NCBI GenBank assembly: GCA_900317285.1
Contig: ONGA01000005.1
Location: forward strand, 38,856-102,855
Reading direction: 5' to 3'
DNA: 64,000 nt
Source of the DNA: an uncultured Bacteroidales bacterium
GTDB taxonomy: Bacteria > Bacteroidota > Bacteroidia > Bacteroidales > P3
Shown here: one piece after another, positions 7,766 through 17,151 of the stretch
Layout of the letters: each line of letters opens with the position of its first letter
Numbering within the stretch: the stretch's first letter is position 1
Translations under genes and position numbers: made by a program
Notes under the pieces: model-generated
What the model was told of the DNA's origin: nothing
Seen by the model: only the letters and a program-made list of their open reading frames with translations
Database searches by the model: none

Positions 7766-10135
7766 TTATTTGTTTACAACGAGTTTACGCACTGCCACAC
7801 CACTCGAGGTAAGAACCCGGACGAGGTAGATTCCCTGAGGCATTTGACGGAGGTCGAGAGTAGCATCCGACTGCGAAGTTTTCTGCGAGGAGAGGATACG
7901 TCCAGTCATATCGAGGAGGTCGACCTGGCGGAGTCCTTCTGCAGTCACCCTGCATTCTGCAGTGGCGGGGTTGGGGGCAAGTGTCAGTTCGGGAGCAGGA
8001 GTATCCTGGACACCAACGGCGATGCTCTTGAAGGGAGTAAAGAAAGGACGGTGGCCCTGGGAGGTCGCGGTAAAGATGGCTGTTGAGAATCCGGTGGTGT
8101 CGATACAGAAGTCGAGGGTACCATCGTCACCGACGAATCCCGACGCTTTCAGTTCGAGGCTGACAGAGTCGACGATGGCGACATAGGCATTGGGAGCGGT
8201 GGCAACATGGATGCAGCCGTCGGTATAAGCATAGTCGAAATCCAGTGTACTGGCAGTACCCAACCAAGGCATAAGCGAGGGGTCGCCCATGAGTTCGTAG
8301 ATTTCCCAGTAGTATTTCTTCATGTTGTCGGAAGACGACGTGTTGTTGTTGACCGACATGTCGCCGTACATGACGATGGCACCTGCAGTGGCAATCTGGT
8401 TGCCGAGAGCTTCACCATGGGTATGGAAGAGATGGTCGTAGATGCCCGTATTGGAGGCATTGTAGTCTGGTGAGAGATTATGGGTGATGTTGGAACGGAA
8501 GCCGACAGACCAATATACATCTTCCTCCCAATAGGTGGAGTTGGTGCCGCCGATATAGGCGACAGCGCCAGCATTGTTGCCTTTGCGGAGAAGAGCTTCA
8601 CCGAAGCAGGTGGGACTGTTGAAATGGTTTGTGAGACAGCAGTTGCCAATCATGAAGGAGGGTTTGCCGTTGTTGGACATGCCATTGACATCGGAGTTTG
8701 TAAATTCGGGCTGATGCCACTTGTTGGTGTCTCCATGGGCAGTGTAGTTGATCCAGCCGATGCCGGTATCATAGAGGTTCAGGAGCTCATCGGAGGCATT
8801 TGCATCGCTGCAGTAGCCCGTAACAGTGACACCCGTGGGGGCATAACTGATATCGTTCTTGTAGTAGGTAACATTGGTGAATCCGTTAGCGGCGTTGATG
8901 TAGTTGTAGGCGACATAGTCCATGGAAGGATCACAGTAAATCCAGGCATAGTCCTGACTATAGCCCGTGGTTCTATGAGAGCCATTGTGTTCGCCTGAAA
9001 CGAGGGCGGCACGAGAGAGGTAAGAGTCGTCGGCAAAGGCGTATTTCTCATAGAGAAGAATTTTGTCGATGACAGAGGTAAGCATGCTCACGCTTGTAAC
9101 GGAAAGACGACCCTGATAGCAGTCGGGGATGTTGTCTCCGCTGGTCCAGGTGGCATAGTAGAGGTCGGTAACATGGTCGTTGCCAGGGTCGCTACTCCAA
9201 TAAGATGCCGAAGGCAGCTTGCTATTGAAAGAGGGCATCTGTGCTTTGTCGCCAACAAGGACAAGATAGGTGGGAGCGGGAGACTCCTCGGTAGCATTGG
9301 TATACATCGCCTTGATGTAGTTGGCAATGGCAGTATTGGAGGCTATTCCCTGCTCATTGTAGTACACCACGTCGACCATCATACCTTGGGTACGCTTCCA
9401 GTCGGCAAAGCGCTGCAGGGCGTCGCAACGGAGACTGGAGTTGGAGACAATGACCATACGGACAGGTGCGGAGGTCCTGATTTCTTTTGCAGAGAAGAGG
9501 TCATTGATGCTTTTGCCTGCCGAGAAAGCGGGCGTATAGTAGCGCTGGAAATGCTCGATTGTGGCTTCACGGTCGGCACCGACATAGCGCACCACGACAT
9601 CGGCGTAGCGGCACACAACCACTTGACCGGTGACGGGGTTCACCTGTACGGGGCTGAAGACAAGATTCGCCAGACGGCGGTCACGTGCGATACCCTGATA
9701 CTCCATCCGAGCCAAAGGAAGACCCCAAAGTTCGGAAGTGGCATAACGGTCGTTATTGACTACGGGTGTACGGTGGGAGGTGTCGGACTTGGAACGGCTG
9801 GGTTGCAGAGGCATCACGGCTTTCGAAGAAAGAAGGGCGTCAATGGTGTCATAAACGGCATTGCGAACCTCCACCTTGAAGGACTGGCAGAAGGGGACAG
9901 TCACCTGGCTGGAGAGCATCGGCAAAGCAGGGGAGCCCACTTCACCACCGAGGAGATAGCCCTCCATCTCAAGCACCTCCGCCTTTCCATCGGCAAAGGG
10001 GACGGTCGCTACCGAGACCTCGGGTGTGGCATAACGGACCACGAGACTATCAAAAGTGTCCACTTTCACTTGCTGGGCGTGAATGGCACCGCCAGCAAGC
10101 AGCATTGCAAACAACACAAAAGCTGATTTTTTCAT
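7766..10135 (-). CDS. Gingipain-like C25 cysteine protease with T9SS C-terminal domain
   Basis: 789 residues. Signal peptide (1-20, ending AIHAQ), a propeptide-like N-terminal domain (about 21-220), a peptidase C25 catalytic domain (about 225-650) and a type A T9SS sorting domain in the last 75 residues (APNPATAE...VDLLDMTGRIL...MPQGIYLVRV). Catalytic His is in NYTAHGD (His467) and Cys in GNCCLTNHF (Cys499/500), the spacing of about 33 residues matching RgpB. The family (gingipains, PorU) cleaves proteins at the cell surface; PorU itself is the T9SS sortase but is usually longer, so this looks like an exported effector protease. It follows rluA by 3 nt and precedes an FKBP gene, embedded in a housekeeping operon. 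Confidence 0.9.
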   Translation of the reverse strand: MKKSAFVLFAMLLAGGAIHAQQVKVDTFDSLVVRYATPEVSVATVPFADGKAEVLEMEGYLLGGEVGSPALPMLSSQVTVPFCQSFKVEVRNAVYDTIDALLSSKAVMPLQPSRSKSDTSHRTPVVNNDRYATSELWGLPLARMEYQGIARDRRLANLVFSPVQVNPVTGQVVVCRYADVVVRYVGADREATIEHFQRYYTPAFSAGKSINDLFSAKEIRTSAPVRMVIVSNSSLRCDALQRFADWKRTQGMMVDVVYYNEQGIASNTAIANYIKAMYTNATEESPAPTYLVLVGDKAQMPSFNSKLPSASYWSSDPGNDHVTDLYYATWTSGDNIPDCYQGRLSVTSVSMLTSVIDKILLYEKYAFADDSYLSRAALVSGEHNGSHRTTGYSQDYAWIYCDPSMDYVAYNYINAANGFTNVTYYKNDISYAPTGVTVTGYCSDANASDELLNLYDTGIGWINYTAHGDTNKWHQPEFTNSDVNGMSNNGKPSFMIGNCCLTNHFNSPTCFGEALLRKGNNAGAVAYIGGTNSTYWEEDVYWSVGFRSNITHNLSPDYNASNTGIYDHLFHTHGEALGNQIATAGAIVMYGDMSVNNNTSSSDNMKKYYWEIYELMGDPSLMPWLGTASTLDFDYAYTDGCIHVATAPNAYVAIVDSVSLELKASGFVGDDGTLDFCIDTTGFSTAIFTATSQGHRPFFTPFKSIAVGVQDTPAPELTLAPNPATAECRVTAEGLRQVDLLDMTGRILSSQKTSQSDATLDLRQMPQGIYLVRVLTSSGVAVRKLVVNK

Positions 10136-10138
10136 TTA

Positions 10139-10816
10139 TTATTGGATATTAAACATTTTTTCGATGGATGGGCAGGGAGCCTGGATAGTGATGGGCAGAT
10201 GAGTCACCGGATGCTCGAAGCTGACCTCGTGCGCATGGAGGCTAATGGAGCCGTCGTCGTTGCTGCGGGGAGCGCCATACTTCAGGTCGCCCTTGATGGG
10301 GCATCCGATATTGGCAAGCTGGCAGCGTATCTGGTGATGACGGCCGGTGTGGAGGTTGATGTCAAGCAGGTGGTAGCCGCCATCGGACACCGCGATGTCG
10401 TGGTATTCAAGACGTGCCAGTTTGGCATTGGGGCGCCCAGAGGAGACCACATAAGACTTGTTGCGCTCCTCCACTTTGATGAGCCAGTTCTCGAGAATGT
10501 CTGCCGATTTGGGAGGGGCATTCTTGACCACTGCCCAATAGTGTTTCTCAAAGTCGCGGGTGCGCACTTTCTCCACCATGCGGCTCAACGCCTTGGATGT
10601 TTTGGCAAGGAGCACCACACCGGAGACGGGGCGGTCGAGACGATGGATAACCCCACAGAAGACGTTGCCGGGCTTGTTGTCGCGTTCTTTAAGAAACTCC
10701 TTGACAAGGTCGGCAAGCGAAGGGTCGCCGGTCTTGTCGCCCTGCGTTATTTGTCCCGGCAATTTGTTGATTGCCAGCAGATGGTTGTCTTCGTAGAGAA
10801 TTTGGTCGCCAATCAT
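10139..10816 (-). CDS. RluA-family pseudouridine synthase
   Basis: 225 residues with the RluA catalytic motif HRLDRPVSG (His about 57, catalytic Asp in the same block), LHTGRHHQIR and IKGDLKYGA. There is no N-terminal S4 domain, so it is a short RluA/TruC/RluC-like enzyme that isomerises uridine in rRNA or tRNA; target unknown. It begins 5 nt after psd and ends 3 nt before the C25 protease gene, consistent with tight co-transcription in the rsfS-to-FKBP minus-strand operon. Confidence 0.9.
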   Translation of the reverse strand: MIGDQILYEDNHLLAINKLPGQITQGDKTGDPSLADLVKEFLKERDNKPGNVFCGVIHRLDRPVSGVVLLAKTSKALSRMVEKVRTRDFEKHYWAVVKNAPPKSADILENWLIKVEERNKSYVVSSGRPNAKLARLEYHDIAVSDGGYHLLDINLHTGRHHQIRCQLANIGCPIKGDLKYGAPRSNDDGSISLHAHEVSFEHPVTHLPITIQAPCPSIEKMFNIQ

Positions 10817-10821
10817 AGCTG

Positions 10822-11481
10822 TTAAACAATTTCAGCGATGGGGCTGATGCCGTTGCGGACCTTGTCCTGCAAGCCCACGTTGATGGGGAAGTCGAGCGGA
10901 AGGAAAAGGTCGACGCGGGAACCAAAGCGGATGAATCCGAGTTCCTGGTTCTGCTTGACACGCTCACCCTCCTTGGAGTAGCATACAATGCGGCGTGCCA
11001 TCACTCCCGCCACCTGACGGATGAGGATGCGCTTGCCATTGTCGAGGAGCATACCAATCTCGGTGCGCTCGTTGAGGTCGCTGCTCTTGGGGTAGGAAGC
11101 GACAAAATAGTTGCCGCGACGGAATTTGACATATTCCACCAAGCCGTCACAGGGATAACGGTTCACATGCACGTCGGTGCCACTCATGAAGATGGAGACC
11201 TGCATGCACTCACCCCTGATGTAGGTGTTCTCTGTCACCTGCTCGATGGTGACGATGGTACCGTCGGCAGGGGAGATGAGCTCGGTGGGGCTCTCGGTGA
11301 AGATGCGCCGCGGAATGCGGAAGAAAGCTGTCACCATAAAGCCGAAGACCACCAGGGCGGCAACGAAGAGATAGTGCAGCACCGTCCAGTTGGAGACAAA
11401 GAGCAGCATCAAGAAGACGAGCAGGAAGATGGTACCTGCCGTGAGGAATATGATTTTCTTACCTTCGCGATGAATTTTCAT
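10822..11481 (-). CDS. psd: Phosphatidylserine decarboxylase, short proenzyme
   Basis: 219 residues. Two membrane segments (about 10-30 and 33-52), then the PS_Dcarbxylase domain with SPADGTIVTIEQV, MSGTDVHVNRYPCDG and the self-cleavage region FIRFGSRVDLFLP; the Gly-Ser there would yield the pyruvoyl cofactor. The short form is standard in Bacteroidetes. It converts phosphatidylserine to phosphatidylethanolamine at the inner membrane. It follows cdsA by 35 nt, so two steps of phospholipid synthesis are co-transcribed. The synthase pssA, which often neighbours it, is not in this window. Confidence 0.93.
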   Translation of the reverse strand: MKIHREGKKIIFLTAGTIFLLVFLMLLFVSNWTVLHYLFVAALVVFGFMVTAFFRIPRRIFTESPTELISPADGTIVTIEQVTENTYIRGECMQVSIFMSGTDVHVNRYPCDGLVEYVKFRRGNYFVASYPKSSDLNERTEIGMLLDNGKRILIRQVAGVMARRIVCYSKEGERVKQNQELGFIRFGSRVDLFLPLDFPINVGLQDKVRNGISPIAEIV

Positions 11482-11516
11482 ATCTTATTCTTTATAATAG
11501 TTAGTATCGGATTGTT

Positions 11517-12371
11517 TTATAAACTTGCAAAAATATTGAGATAAACAAAAACAAATGGCAGAATGATGAGGAGACTGTCGAAACGGTCGAGGAAACCGCC
11601 GTGACCGGGCATGATGTTGCCACTGTCCTTGACACCGACGGAACGCTTGAGCATGCTCTCCACCAAATCGCCCAGAGTGTCGACCACACTGCAGATGACA
11701 CCAAGCGCAGCCCAGTGGTACCATGCCAGCGCGGGCTGCAGCCAGGAGCCAAGGAAGATGGCTACAAGGATGGTGACGACGACACCGAAAGCGGTACCCT
11801 CCCAGGTCTTGCCAGGAGAGTGGCGCACCCACATCTTATGCTTGCCGAAGAGCGAACCGCCGATGTAGGCGCCGGAATCGTTAATCCACACCATGAGGAT
11901 GACCATCAGCACCACACGGGCACCCACCTCGGGCACCATCGCCAGCATAAGACTCAACGGAACAGCGATGTAGAGCATCGGAACCATCGTATAGGCGGCA
12001 TCGCGGAAAGGCTGCTCGCTGTGCTTCCAAAGCTGCACGATGGCGGAAAGGGCGAAGAGCGTGGGCAGCAGAATGATGGCAAAAAGCACCAGTTTGAAGC
12101 CAACCAAAACATCCATCAGCGGGGCTACTGCCACCATAGCCAGCATGGCAACGGCGAAGATATAGCCGAGGACCTTGCTGGGGACTGCCCCCTGCTGGCC
12201 GACCATACGGAAGAACTCGAAAGTGCAGCCGACGTTGACAAACATGAGGAAGGCGGCGAAAATAACCAAGCCGAGCTGGGCATTATGCAGGAAATGCCCA
12301 CTGAGGAGCGTGCCGAGGAAAAGCAGGGCATAGACCGTGGCACTGGCGGTGCGAATCAAAAATGTTCTCAT
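11517..12371 (-). CDS. cdsA: Phosphatidate cytidylyltransferase
   Basis: 284 residues, seven or eight membrane helices, ending with the CTP_transf_1 signature GVKDSGNIMPGHGGFLDRFDSLL. An upstream NDSGAYIGG block and KTWEGTAFG are also typical. It makes CDP-diacylglycerol from phosphatidic acid and CTP in the inner membrane. The ATG overlaps the ftsH stop (ATGA, 4 nt), indicating translational coupling. Bacteroidales commonly keep rsfS-ftsH-cdsA together as here. Confidence 0.95.
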   Translation of the reverse strand: MRTFLIRTASATVYALLFLGTLLSGHFLHNAQLGLVIFAAFLMFVNVGCTFEFFRMVGQQGAVPSKVLGYIFAVAMLAMVAVAPLMDVLVGFKLVLFAIILLPTLFALSAIVQLWKHSEQPFRDAAYTMVPMLYIAVPLSLMLAMVPEVGARVVLMVILMVWINDSGAYIGGSLFGKHKMWVRHSPGKTWEGTAFGVVVTILVAIFLGSWLQPALAWYHWAALGVICSVVDTLGDLVESMLKRSVGVKDSGNIMPGHGGFLDRFDSLLIILPFVFVYLNIFASL

Positions 12372-14413
12372 ACGGTATCAGGTTTTTCGGTTTGTTCAGG
12401 TTGTTCTTCAGGTTCCTCGGAGCTTTCGGGGAGTTCCTTGGAGGCCTCCTCCCAGGGACGGGGGCCGTAGATGCGCTCGAGGTCTTCGCGGAAGAGCACC
12501 TCCTTTTCATAGAGCTGGGAGGCGAGCTCATCGAGTTGTTCGCGATGGCTCTCGAGGAGTTCCTTTGCCTTGGAGTATGCCTCCTCAACCATGCGGCGCA
12601 CTTCGCGGTCGATGGTTTCGGCTGTCTTCTCGGAGAAAGGCTTGGTGATGCCGAAGTCGGACTGGCCCGTGGAGTCATAGAAGCTGATGTTGCCCACCTC
12701 GGGACTCATGCCGTAGTAGGTGACGAGAGCCTTCGCCATCTTGGTGGCGCGCTCGATATCGTTGAGGGCGCCGGTGGAGATGCGGCCGAAGACAATCTCC
12801 TCGGAGGCACGACCCGCCATGAGGGAGGTCATCTCGTCGAACATCTGCTCGTAGGTGGTAATCTGACGTTCCTCGGGGAGGTACCAGGCGGCACCGAGGG
12901 CTTTGCCACGCGGCACAATGGTGACTTTCACCAGCGGATTTGCCCAACGGAGGAGCCAGGAGACGGAAGCGTGGCCCGACTCGTGGTAGGCGATGGTGTG
13001 CTTCTCCTGGTCGGAGAGCACCTTGGTGCGCTTCTCAAGACCGCCGACGATGCGGTCGACGGCATCGAGGAAGTCCTGTTTCTCAATCAGTTTCTTATTC
13101 TTGCGTGCTGCGCAGAGGGCAGCCTCGTTGCACACATTGGCGATGTCGGCGCCGGAGAAGCCGGGGGTCTGCTTGGCAAGGAACTCGCGGTCAACGAAGC
13201 CCTCGCTGTCCTTGTCGGCATTGAGTTTGAGGCTCTTCATGTGGACGGCGAAAATGGCCTTGCGCTCCTCGAGGTCGGGGAGTTCGACGTAGATCTGACG
13301 GTCGAAACGGCCGGCACGGAGGAGGGCCTTGTCGAGGACGTCGGCACGGTTGGTGGCGGCGAGGACGATGACGTTGGTGGTGGAGGAGAAGCCGTCCATC
13401 TCGGTGAGGAGCTGGTTGAGGGTGTTCTCGCGCTCGTCGTTGCTGCCAGCGAGACCGCGACCACCGCGGGCACGACCCACGGCGTCAATCTCGTCGATGA
13501 AGACGATGCAGGGGGATTTCTTCTTGGCTTCGTCGAAAAGGCCGCGGACACGGCTGGCGCCGACACCGACGAACATCTCGACGAAATCGGAGCCACTCAT
13601 GCTGAAGAAGGGCACGCCCGCTTCGCCTGCGACGGCTTTGGCAAGGAGCGTCTTGCCGGTGCCCGGAGGGCCGACGAGAAGGACACCCTTGGGAATCTTG
13701 CCGCCGAGTTCGGTGTAGTGCTTGGGGTTCTTGAGGAAGTCGACGACTTCCATCACCTCTTCCTTGGCACCGGCGAGGCCTGCGACATCCTTGAAGGTGA
13801 CGTTGACCTGCTTGGTGGCGTCGTACTGCTTGGCGCGGGAGCCGCCAAAGCCGAACATGCCGCCGAAGCCACCGCCGTCACCGCCCATCTGCTTGCGGGC
13901 ATAGGCGCTCATGAGCCAGAAGAAGACAATCATGATGAGCAGGGGACCGAACCATAACAGAAGCTTTTCCAATGAGTTGGAATGGTTTTCGATTTTGTAG
14001 CTGATGTGATGACCGGTGCGCGACTCGACGACGGCCAGTTCCTTGTCGAAGTGCTCGAAGTTGCCGATATTGTAGGTGTAGACACCCGTGGCGGGAGGCT
14101 GGCCGAAGCGTGACGGCTGCTCAAGGTCGCGGTAGCGCTTGGGGTCGTTCTTGATTGCCTCGTCCTTGATTTTGATTTCGGCAGTTTCCTGGTTGATAAC
14201 GGTGATGGACTCGTAGTCGTGACGCTCGAGGATGGGTTCGAGGCGCTCCCAGGTAATCTGCTGCTTGGCGGCACCGTCGTTGCCGAAGAGGTTGAAGACG
14301 AGCAGAAGGAGGATGACACCGTAGACGATGTAGAGTATGCGCGAGCCTATGGGCTTGCCACCCTTGGACTGCTTGGGCTGTTGCGGACGCTGGTTGTTTT
14401 GTTGTTTTGGCAT
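12368..14413 (-). CDS. ftsH: ATP-dependent zinc metalloprotease FtsH
   Basis: 681 residues. Two membrane helices (about 25-43 and 152-170) flank a periplasmic domain; the AAA module has Walker A GPPGTGKT (248-255), Walker [10 protein letters not shown] and the second region of homology with arginine fingers; the M41 protease domain has HESGH (about 477-481). A glycine/phenylalanine-rich linker ([16 protein letters not shown]) follows the second helix. C-terminal tail is acidic and repetitive ([17 protein letters not shown]). It degrades membrane proteins and misassembled complexes. Start ATG is 9 nt after the rsfS stop and overlaps cdsA at the other end. Confidence 0.97.
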   Translation of the reverse strand: MPKQQNNQRPQQPKQSKGGKPIGSRILYIVYGVILLLLVFNLFGNDGAAKQQITWERLEPILERHDYESITVINQETAEIKIKDEAIKNDPKRYRDLEQPSRFGQPPATGVYTYNIGNFEHFDKELAVVESRTGHHISYKIENHSNSLEKLLLWFGPLLIMIVFFWLMSAYARKQMGGDGGGFGGMFGFGGSRAKQYDATKQVNVTFKDVAGLAGAKEEVMEVVDFLKNPKHYTELGGKIPKGVLLVGPPGTGKTLLAKAVAGEAGVPFFSMSGSDFVEMFVGVGASRVRGLFDEAKKKSPCIVFIDEIDAVGRARGGRGLAGSNDERENTLNQLLTEMDGFSSTTNVIVLAATNRADVLDKALLRAGRFDRQIYVELPDLEERKAIFAVHMKSLKLNADKDSEGFVDREFLAKQTPGFSGADIANVCNEAALCAARKNKKLIEKQDFLDAVDRIVGGLEKRTKVLSDQEKHTIAYHESGHASVSWLLRWANPLVKVTIVPRGKALGAAWYLPEERQITTYEQMFDEMTSLMAGRASEEIVFGRISTGALNDIERATKMAKALVTYYGMSPEVGNISFYDSTGQSDFGITKPFSEKTAETIDREVRRMVEEAYSKAKELLESHREQLDELASQLYEKEVLFREDLERIYGPRPWEEASKELPESSEEPEEQPEQTEKPDTV

Positions 14414-14422
14414 GGGTCGGTG

Positions 14423-14791
14423 TTATTTGGTGGTGGGGGTGAGTTCCTCGCCGTCGGACCAGAGTTCGTCGAGGCGGAAGAAGGCGCGTTTGTCGCGCTG
14501 GAAAATGTGGACGACTACGTCGAAGTAGTCCATGAGAATCCATTCGGCATTGTTGTAGCCTTCGATTTTGTGGGGGTTGAGGCCTGTGGCTTTCTTGACG
14601 GTCTCGAAGACGGCGTCGCTGAGGGCGCTGACATGTGAGGGGACGTTGCCGGAGGCTATGACGAAGAATTCGGCGGGGGCGCCGTGGACCTTGCGGAGGT
14701 CGAGCACTTTGACGTCTTCGCCTTTCTTGGTGTCGAGGGTCTGCGCGACGAGTCGCGCGAGGATTTCGGATTCTTTTTCTTTATTGTTCAT
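14423..14791 (-). CDS. rsfS: Ribosomal silencing factor RsfS
   Basis: 122 residues, full-length for the RsfS/Iojap family. Motifs include the EDVKVLDLRKVHGAPAEFFVIASG block, SHVSALSDAV, GYNNAEWILMDYFDVVVHIF and FRLDELW. It binds uL14 on the 50S subunit and blocks joining to 30S when nutrients are low. It is the first gene of the minus-strand operon rsfS-ftsH-cdsA-psd-rluA-C25-FKBP. An A/T-rich 30-nt leader precedes it, with no clear TAnnTTTG box. Confidence 0.95.
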   Translation of the reverse strand: MNNKEKESEILARLVAQTLDTKKGEDVKVLDLRKVHGAPAEFFVIASGNVPSHVSALSDAVFETVKKATGLNPHKIEGYNNAEWILMDYFDVVVHIFQRDKRAFFRLDELWSDGEELTPTTK

Positions 14792-14862
14792 TTTATATTA
14801 TTGTTCTATTTATATTATATAGAGTCGTTTTTTTGTCTTGATAGGAGAGATAGGAGGGGTTT

Positions 14863-14972
14863 GGTGTCCTATCCCCGGGAAAACGGGCTCCTATGCTTGT
14901 ACTACCATTTTCCTACACTTCTCCTTGGGTTCTCCTATGATGCGTATATGATGCGTATATGATGCTCCTATG
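14863..14972. repeat. 11-bp tandem array B, inverted relative to array A
   Basis: Read on the minus strand, ten in-phase 11-nt units begin CATAGGAGCAT, CATATACGCAT, CATATACGCAT, CATAGGAGAAC and go on to GATAGGACACC. Its first eight units are nearly identical in order to array E at 63910, so both derive from one element. It starts 6 nt beyond the tsaE stop and fills the 187-nt gap to rsfS. Confidence 0.88.
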
Positions 14973-14978
14973 TCGGGG

Positions 14979-15413
14979 TCAGGTGAGGTGGGCGGTGAGG
15001 GTTCGATGCCCGTCGCGTTCCTCGATTTCGACCCTGACATGGTGTTCGGGGAGGAGTTCCTCGACTTTCTCGGTCCACTCGGTGAAGCAGTAGCATCCGC
15101 TGTAGAAGTATTCCTCGTAGCCGATATCGTAGGCTTCGGCGAGGTTCTTGAGGCGGTAGAAGTCGAAGTGGTAGACGGGGTCGCCTTCCATGGAGGCGTT
15201 GCGGCCGCCGATGCGGTATTCGTTGACGATGGCGAAGGTGGGGCTGCAGACGTTGTCGTCGACGCCAAGGTGGAGGCAGAGCTGCTTGATGAGCGTGGTC
15301 TTCCCCACCCCCATCTTGCCGAAGAAGGCGAAGAAGCGTTCCTGGGGGAAGGCCTCGAGCAGTTCCTTTGCCACCTCGGGCAATTGTCCTAATTCTGAAA
15401 TCTCGACTTTCAC
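14979..15413 (-). CDS. tsaE: tRNA threonylcarbamoyladenosine biosynthesis protein TsaE
   Basis: 144 residues from a GTG start at 15413 (MKVEISELGQLPEVA...), chosen because it restores the normal family length and lies 26 nt after the DUF4293 stop. Walker A is GKMGVGKTTLIKQL (about 31-44); SPTFAIVNEY and the HFDFYRL block follow, as in all TsaE ATPases. It works with TsaB/TsaD to form t6A37 in ANN-decoding tRNAs. It ends the DUF1599-DoxX-DUF4293-tsaE operon, and repeat array B follows directly. Confidence 0.93.
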   Translation of the reverse strand: MKVEISELGQLPEVAKELLEAFPQERFFAFFGKMGVGKTTLIKQLCLHLGVDDNVCSPTFAIVNEYRIGGRNASMEGDPVYHFDFYRLKNLAEAYDIGYEEYFYSGCYCFTEWTEKVEELLPEHHVRVEIEERDGHRTLTAHLT

Positions 15414-15439
15414 TTTTTGATCTTTTGGGCTGTTGGGGT

Positions 15440-15982
15440 CTATCCTCTCAGGCGGTCGGCGGCACGCACCAGCGCCTCGTCTTTCTTGATGGCGCGCTGG
15501 GCGAGGAAGAGGAAGATGAGCGATGCGAGGGGGAGGTAGGCTCCGAGGGCCCATGTCACCGCGGCCTTGGCGCCGCCAAAGCCGGATGCCACGAGGTCGG
15601 CATAGCTGTCGACAGCCCAGAAGAAGAGCAGGAAGGCATAGACGACGTTGAAGAGGAAGCACATGGAGACGATGCGTACCTGTGCGGTGCGGTTGCGGAA
15701 GAGGAAGATGCAGGCAACGGCGACGGCGGCACAGAGGATGGCGAGGACGACAAGGGGCCAGGTGGACATGCCGGACATGCGCTGGCTGTAGTCAACCACA
15801 GGTTCCATGTTGTTGAGCTGTGTCATCATGTCGGGGTTGTCCCTGCCGACGAGGTCGAGGCGGGCGGCAATCTGCTGTCCGGTGGGTTGGTCGATGGTGT
15901 AGTGTGCCACTGGGAAAGCGAAGCAGAGCGCCATGCAAAGCGCCGCCAGGGCGAGCCAAAGGGTTTGGATACGTTGAATCAT
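15440..15982 (-). CDS. DUF4293 membrane protein
   Basis: 180 residues beginning MIQRIQTLWLALAA, the hallmark start of Bacteroidetes DUF4293 proteins. Four hydrophobic helices are visible (about 7-27, 75-95, 103-123, 138-158) with a polar loop between helices 1 and 2. Function unknown. It is placed between the DoxX-like gene (21 nt) and tsaE (26 nt), an arrangement that fits a single transcript. Confidence 0.88.
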   Translation of the reverse strand: MIQRIQTLWLALAALCMALCFAFPVAHYTIDQPTGQQIAARLDLVGRDNPDMMTQLNNMEPVVDYSQRMSGMSTWPLVVLAILCAAVAVACIFLFRNRTAQVRIVSMCFLFNVVYAFLLFFWAVDSYADLVASGFGGAKAAVTWALGAYLPLASLIFLFLAQRAIKKDEALVRAADRLRG

Positions 15983-16003
15983 TGCGGGTTTGATAATGAT
16001 ATG

Positions 16004-17128
16004 TTAGTTTTCTATTTTCAATTCGCTGACCTTGCGGCCCTTGTCGACAACGACGGCATCCTTGAGGTACATGAAGCCGGGGTTGCCGCGCATGATGGTC
16101 TCGATGGCCGTGGCGTCGGCGAAGTAGTACTCGAGGTTTTCAAGTCCCTGTTCCTCAAGCCACGGCTGGAGGTCCTCGGCGAGCGCCGAAGTGAGGAGAA
16201 CAATTTCCATGCCATTCTCGGAGGCGAAGGTCACGGCGTCGTTGATTTCGCCGATACCCTGTTCGTCGAGGTCGGCGAGATGGTGGACGGTGACGACAAG
16301 GAGTCCGTCGGGCGCGGGGACGAGTTCGACGGCGTGGTCCTCGCCGGAGAGGTCAAGCATCGAGAAACCAGGGGCTTTGACGTCGGGCATCTCGACGCGG
16401 CTGGACTGCCACTCCCACTCCTCCGCCCATGCGGGGTCGGACATGTAGTCCATCAGCTTGGCAGACTCGAATTCCATCTGCTCGCCCGTCTTGTTGCTCT
16501 TGTAGGTGACGTAGCTCCGGGGGCTCTCATTGGCATCCATGTCCATCATCTTGTTGCCGATTTTCCAGGGGCGAAAATCGATAACAGGCTCATGGTTAAT
16601 GTTGTAGATACAGAAGATAAGCATGGCGGCAATGGCGAAGACGAACCAGATACCGTCGCGCTCGAAGCGGCGGCGGCGGCGCAGGTTGCGGGTGAGCACA
16701 ATCCAGACGGTGGGCACGTCGAGAGCAATATTCTTCCAGAAAGTCTGCCAATTTGTCAGTTTCACAGCGTCGCCGAAGCAACCGCAGTCGTTCACGAGGT
16801 TGGTGGTGGCGTCGACAAAGGTGGTGACGGTGAAGAACGCCATCATCAGCGCCAGCAGCCACGAGGCAAAGACGCGGAACGCGTTGGCAATCAGCAATAC
16901 GCCGACCAGAAACTCGGCACAGATGAGCGACACGGCGAGGAATCCCGCCAGGGGATGCGCCCATTCGAAGGTCATGCCGAAGAGCTGCCAACTGGACATG
17001 TAGTCCTGCACCTTGAACATGGTGCCCATGGGGTCGACCCCCTTCACGAAAGAGGAGAAGAGGAAGACCAAACCCACCACCCAACGGGCGGCGACATTCA
17101 GCGAATAGTTCAGTTTAGTATCTTTCAT
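16004..17128 (-). CDS. BT_3928-type DoxX/MauE-like membrane protein with thioredoxin-like tail
   Basis: 374 residues. An N-terminal four-helix DoxX/MauE-like domain (about 8-145) contains GLVFLFSSFVKGVDP and a conserved NDCGCFGD motif with two cysteines, which in this superfamily is linked to thiol redox or quinone-dependent electron transfer. Another helix (about 155-172) follows, then a roughly 200-residue soluble tail with a strand-helix pattern like a degenerate thioredoxin fold, but no CxxC. The family is conserved in Bacteroidetes next to DUF1599, as here. Exact role unknown; redox support of the envelope is inference. Confidence 0.85.
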   Translation of the reverse strand: MKDTKLNYSLNVAARWVVGLVFLFSSFVKGVDPMGTMFKVQDYMSSWQLFGMTFEWAHPLAGFLAVSLICAEFLVGVLLIANAFRVFASWLLALMMAFFTVTTFVDATTNLVNDCGCFGDAVKLTNWQTFWKNIALDVPTVWIVLTRNLRRRRRFERDGIWFVFAIAAMLIFCIYNINHEPVIDFRPWKIGNKMMDMDANESPRSYVTYKSNKTGEQMEFESAKLMDYMSDPAWAEEWEWQSSRVEMPDVKAPGFSMLDLSGEDHAVELVPAPDGLLVVTVHHLADLDEQGIGEINDAVTFASENGMEIVLLTSALAEDLQPWLEEQGLENLEYYFADATAIETIMRGNPGFMYLKDAVVVDKGRKVSELKIEN

Positions 17129-17151
17129 ATCTGATTGTCTGGTTTTAAGGA

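Noticed and set aside
7766-10135. PorU, the T9SS sortase
   Set aside because: PorU is longer and lacks this type of sorting tail; the present protein has its own T9SS tail and looks like cargo.
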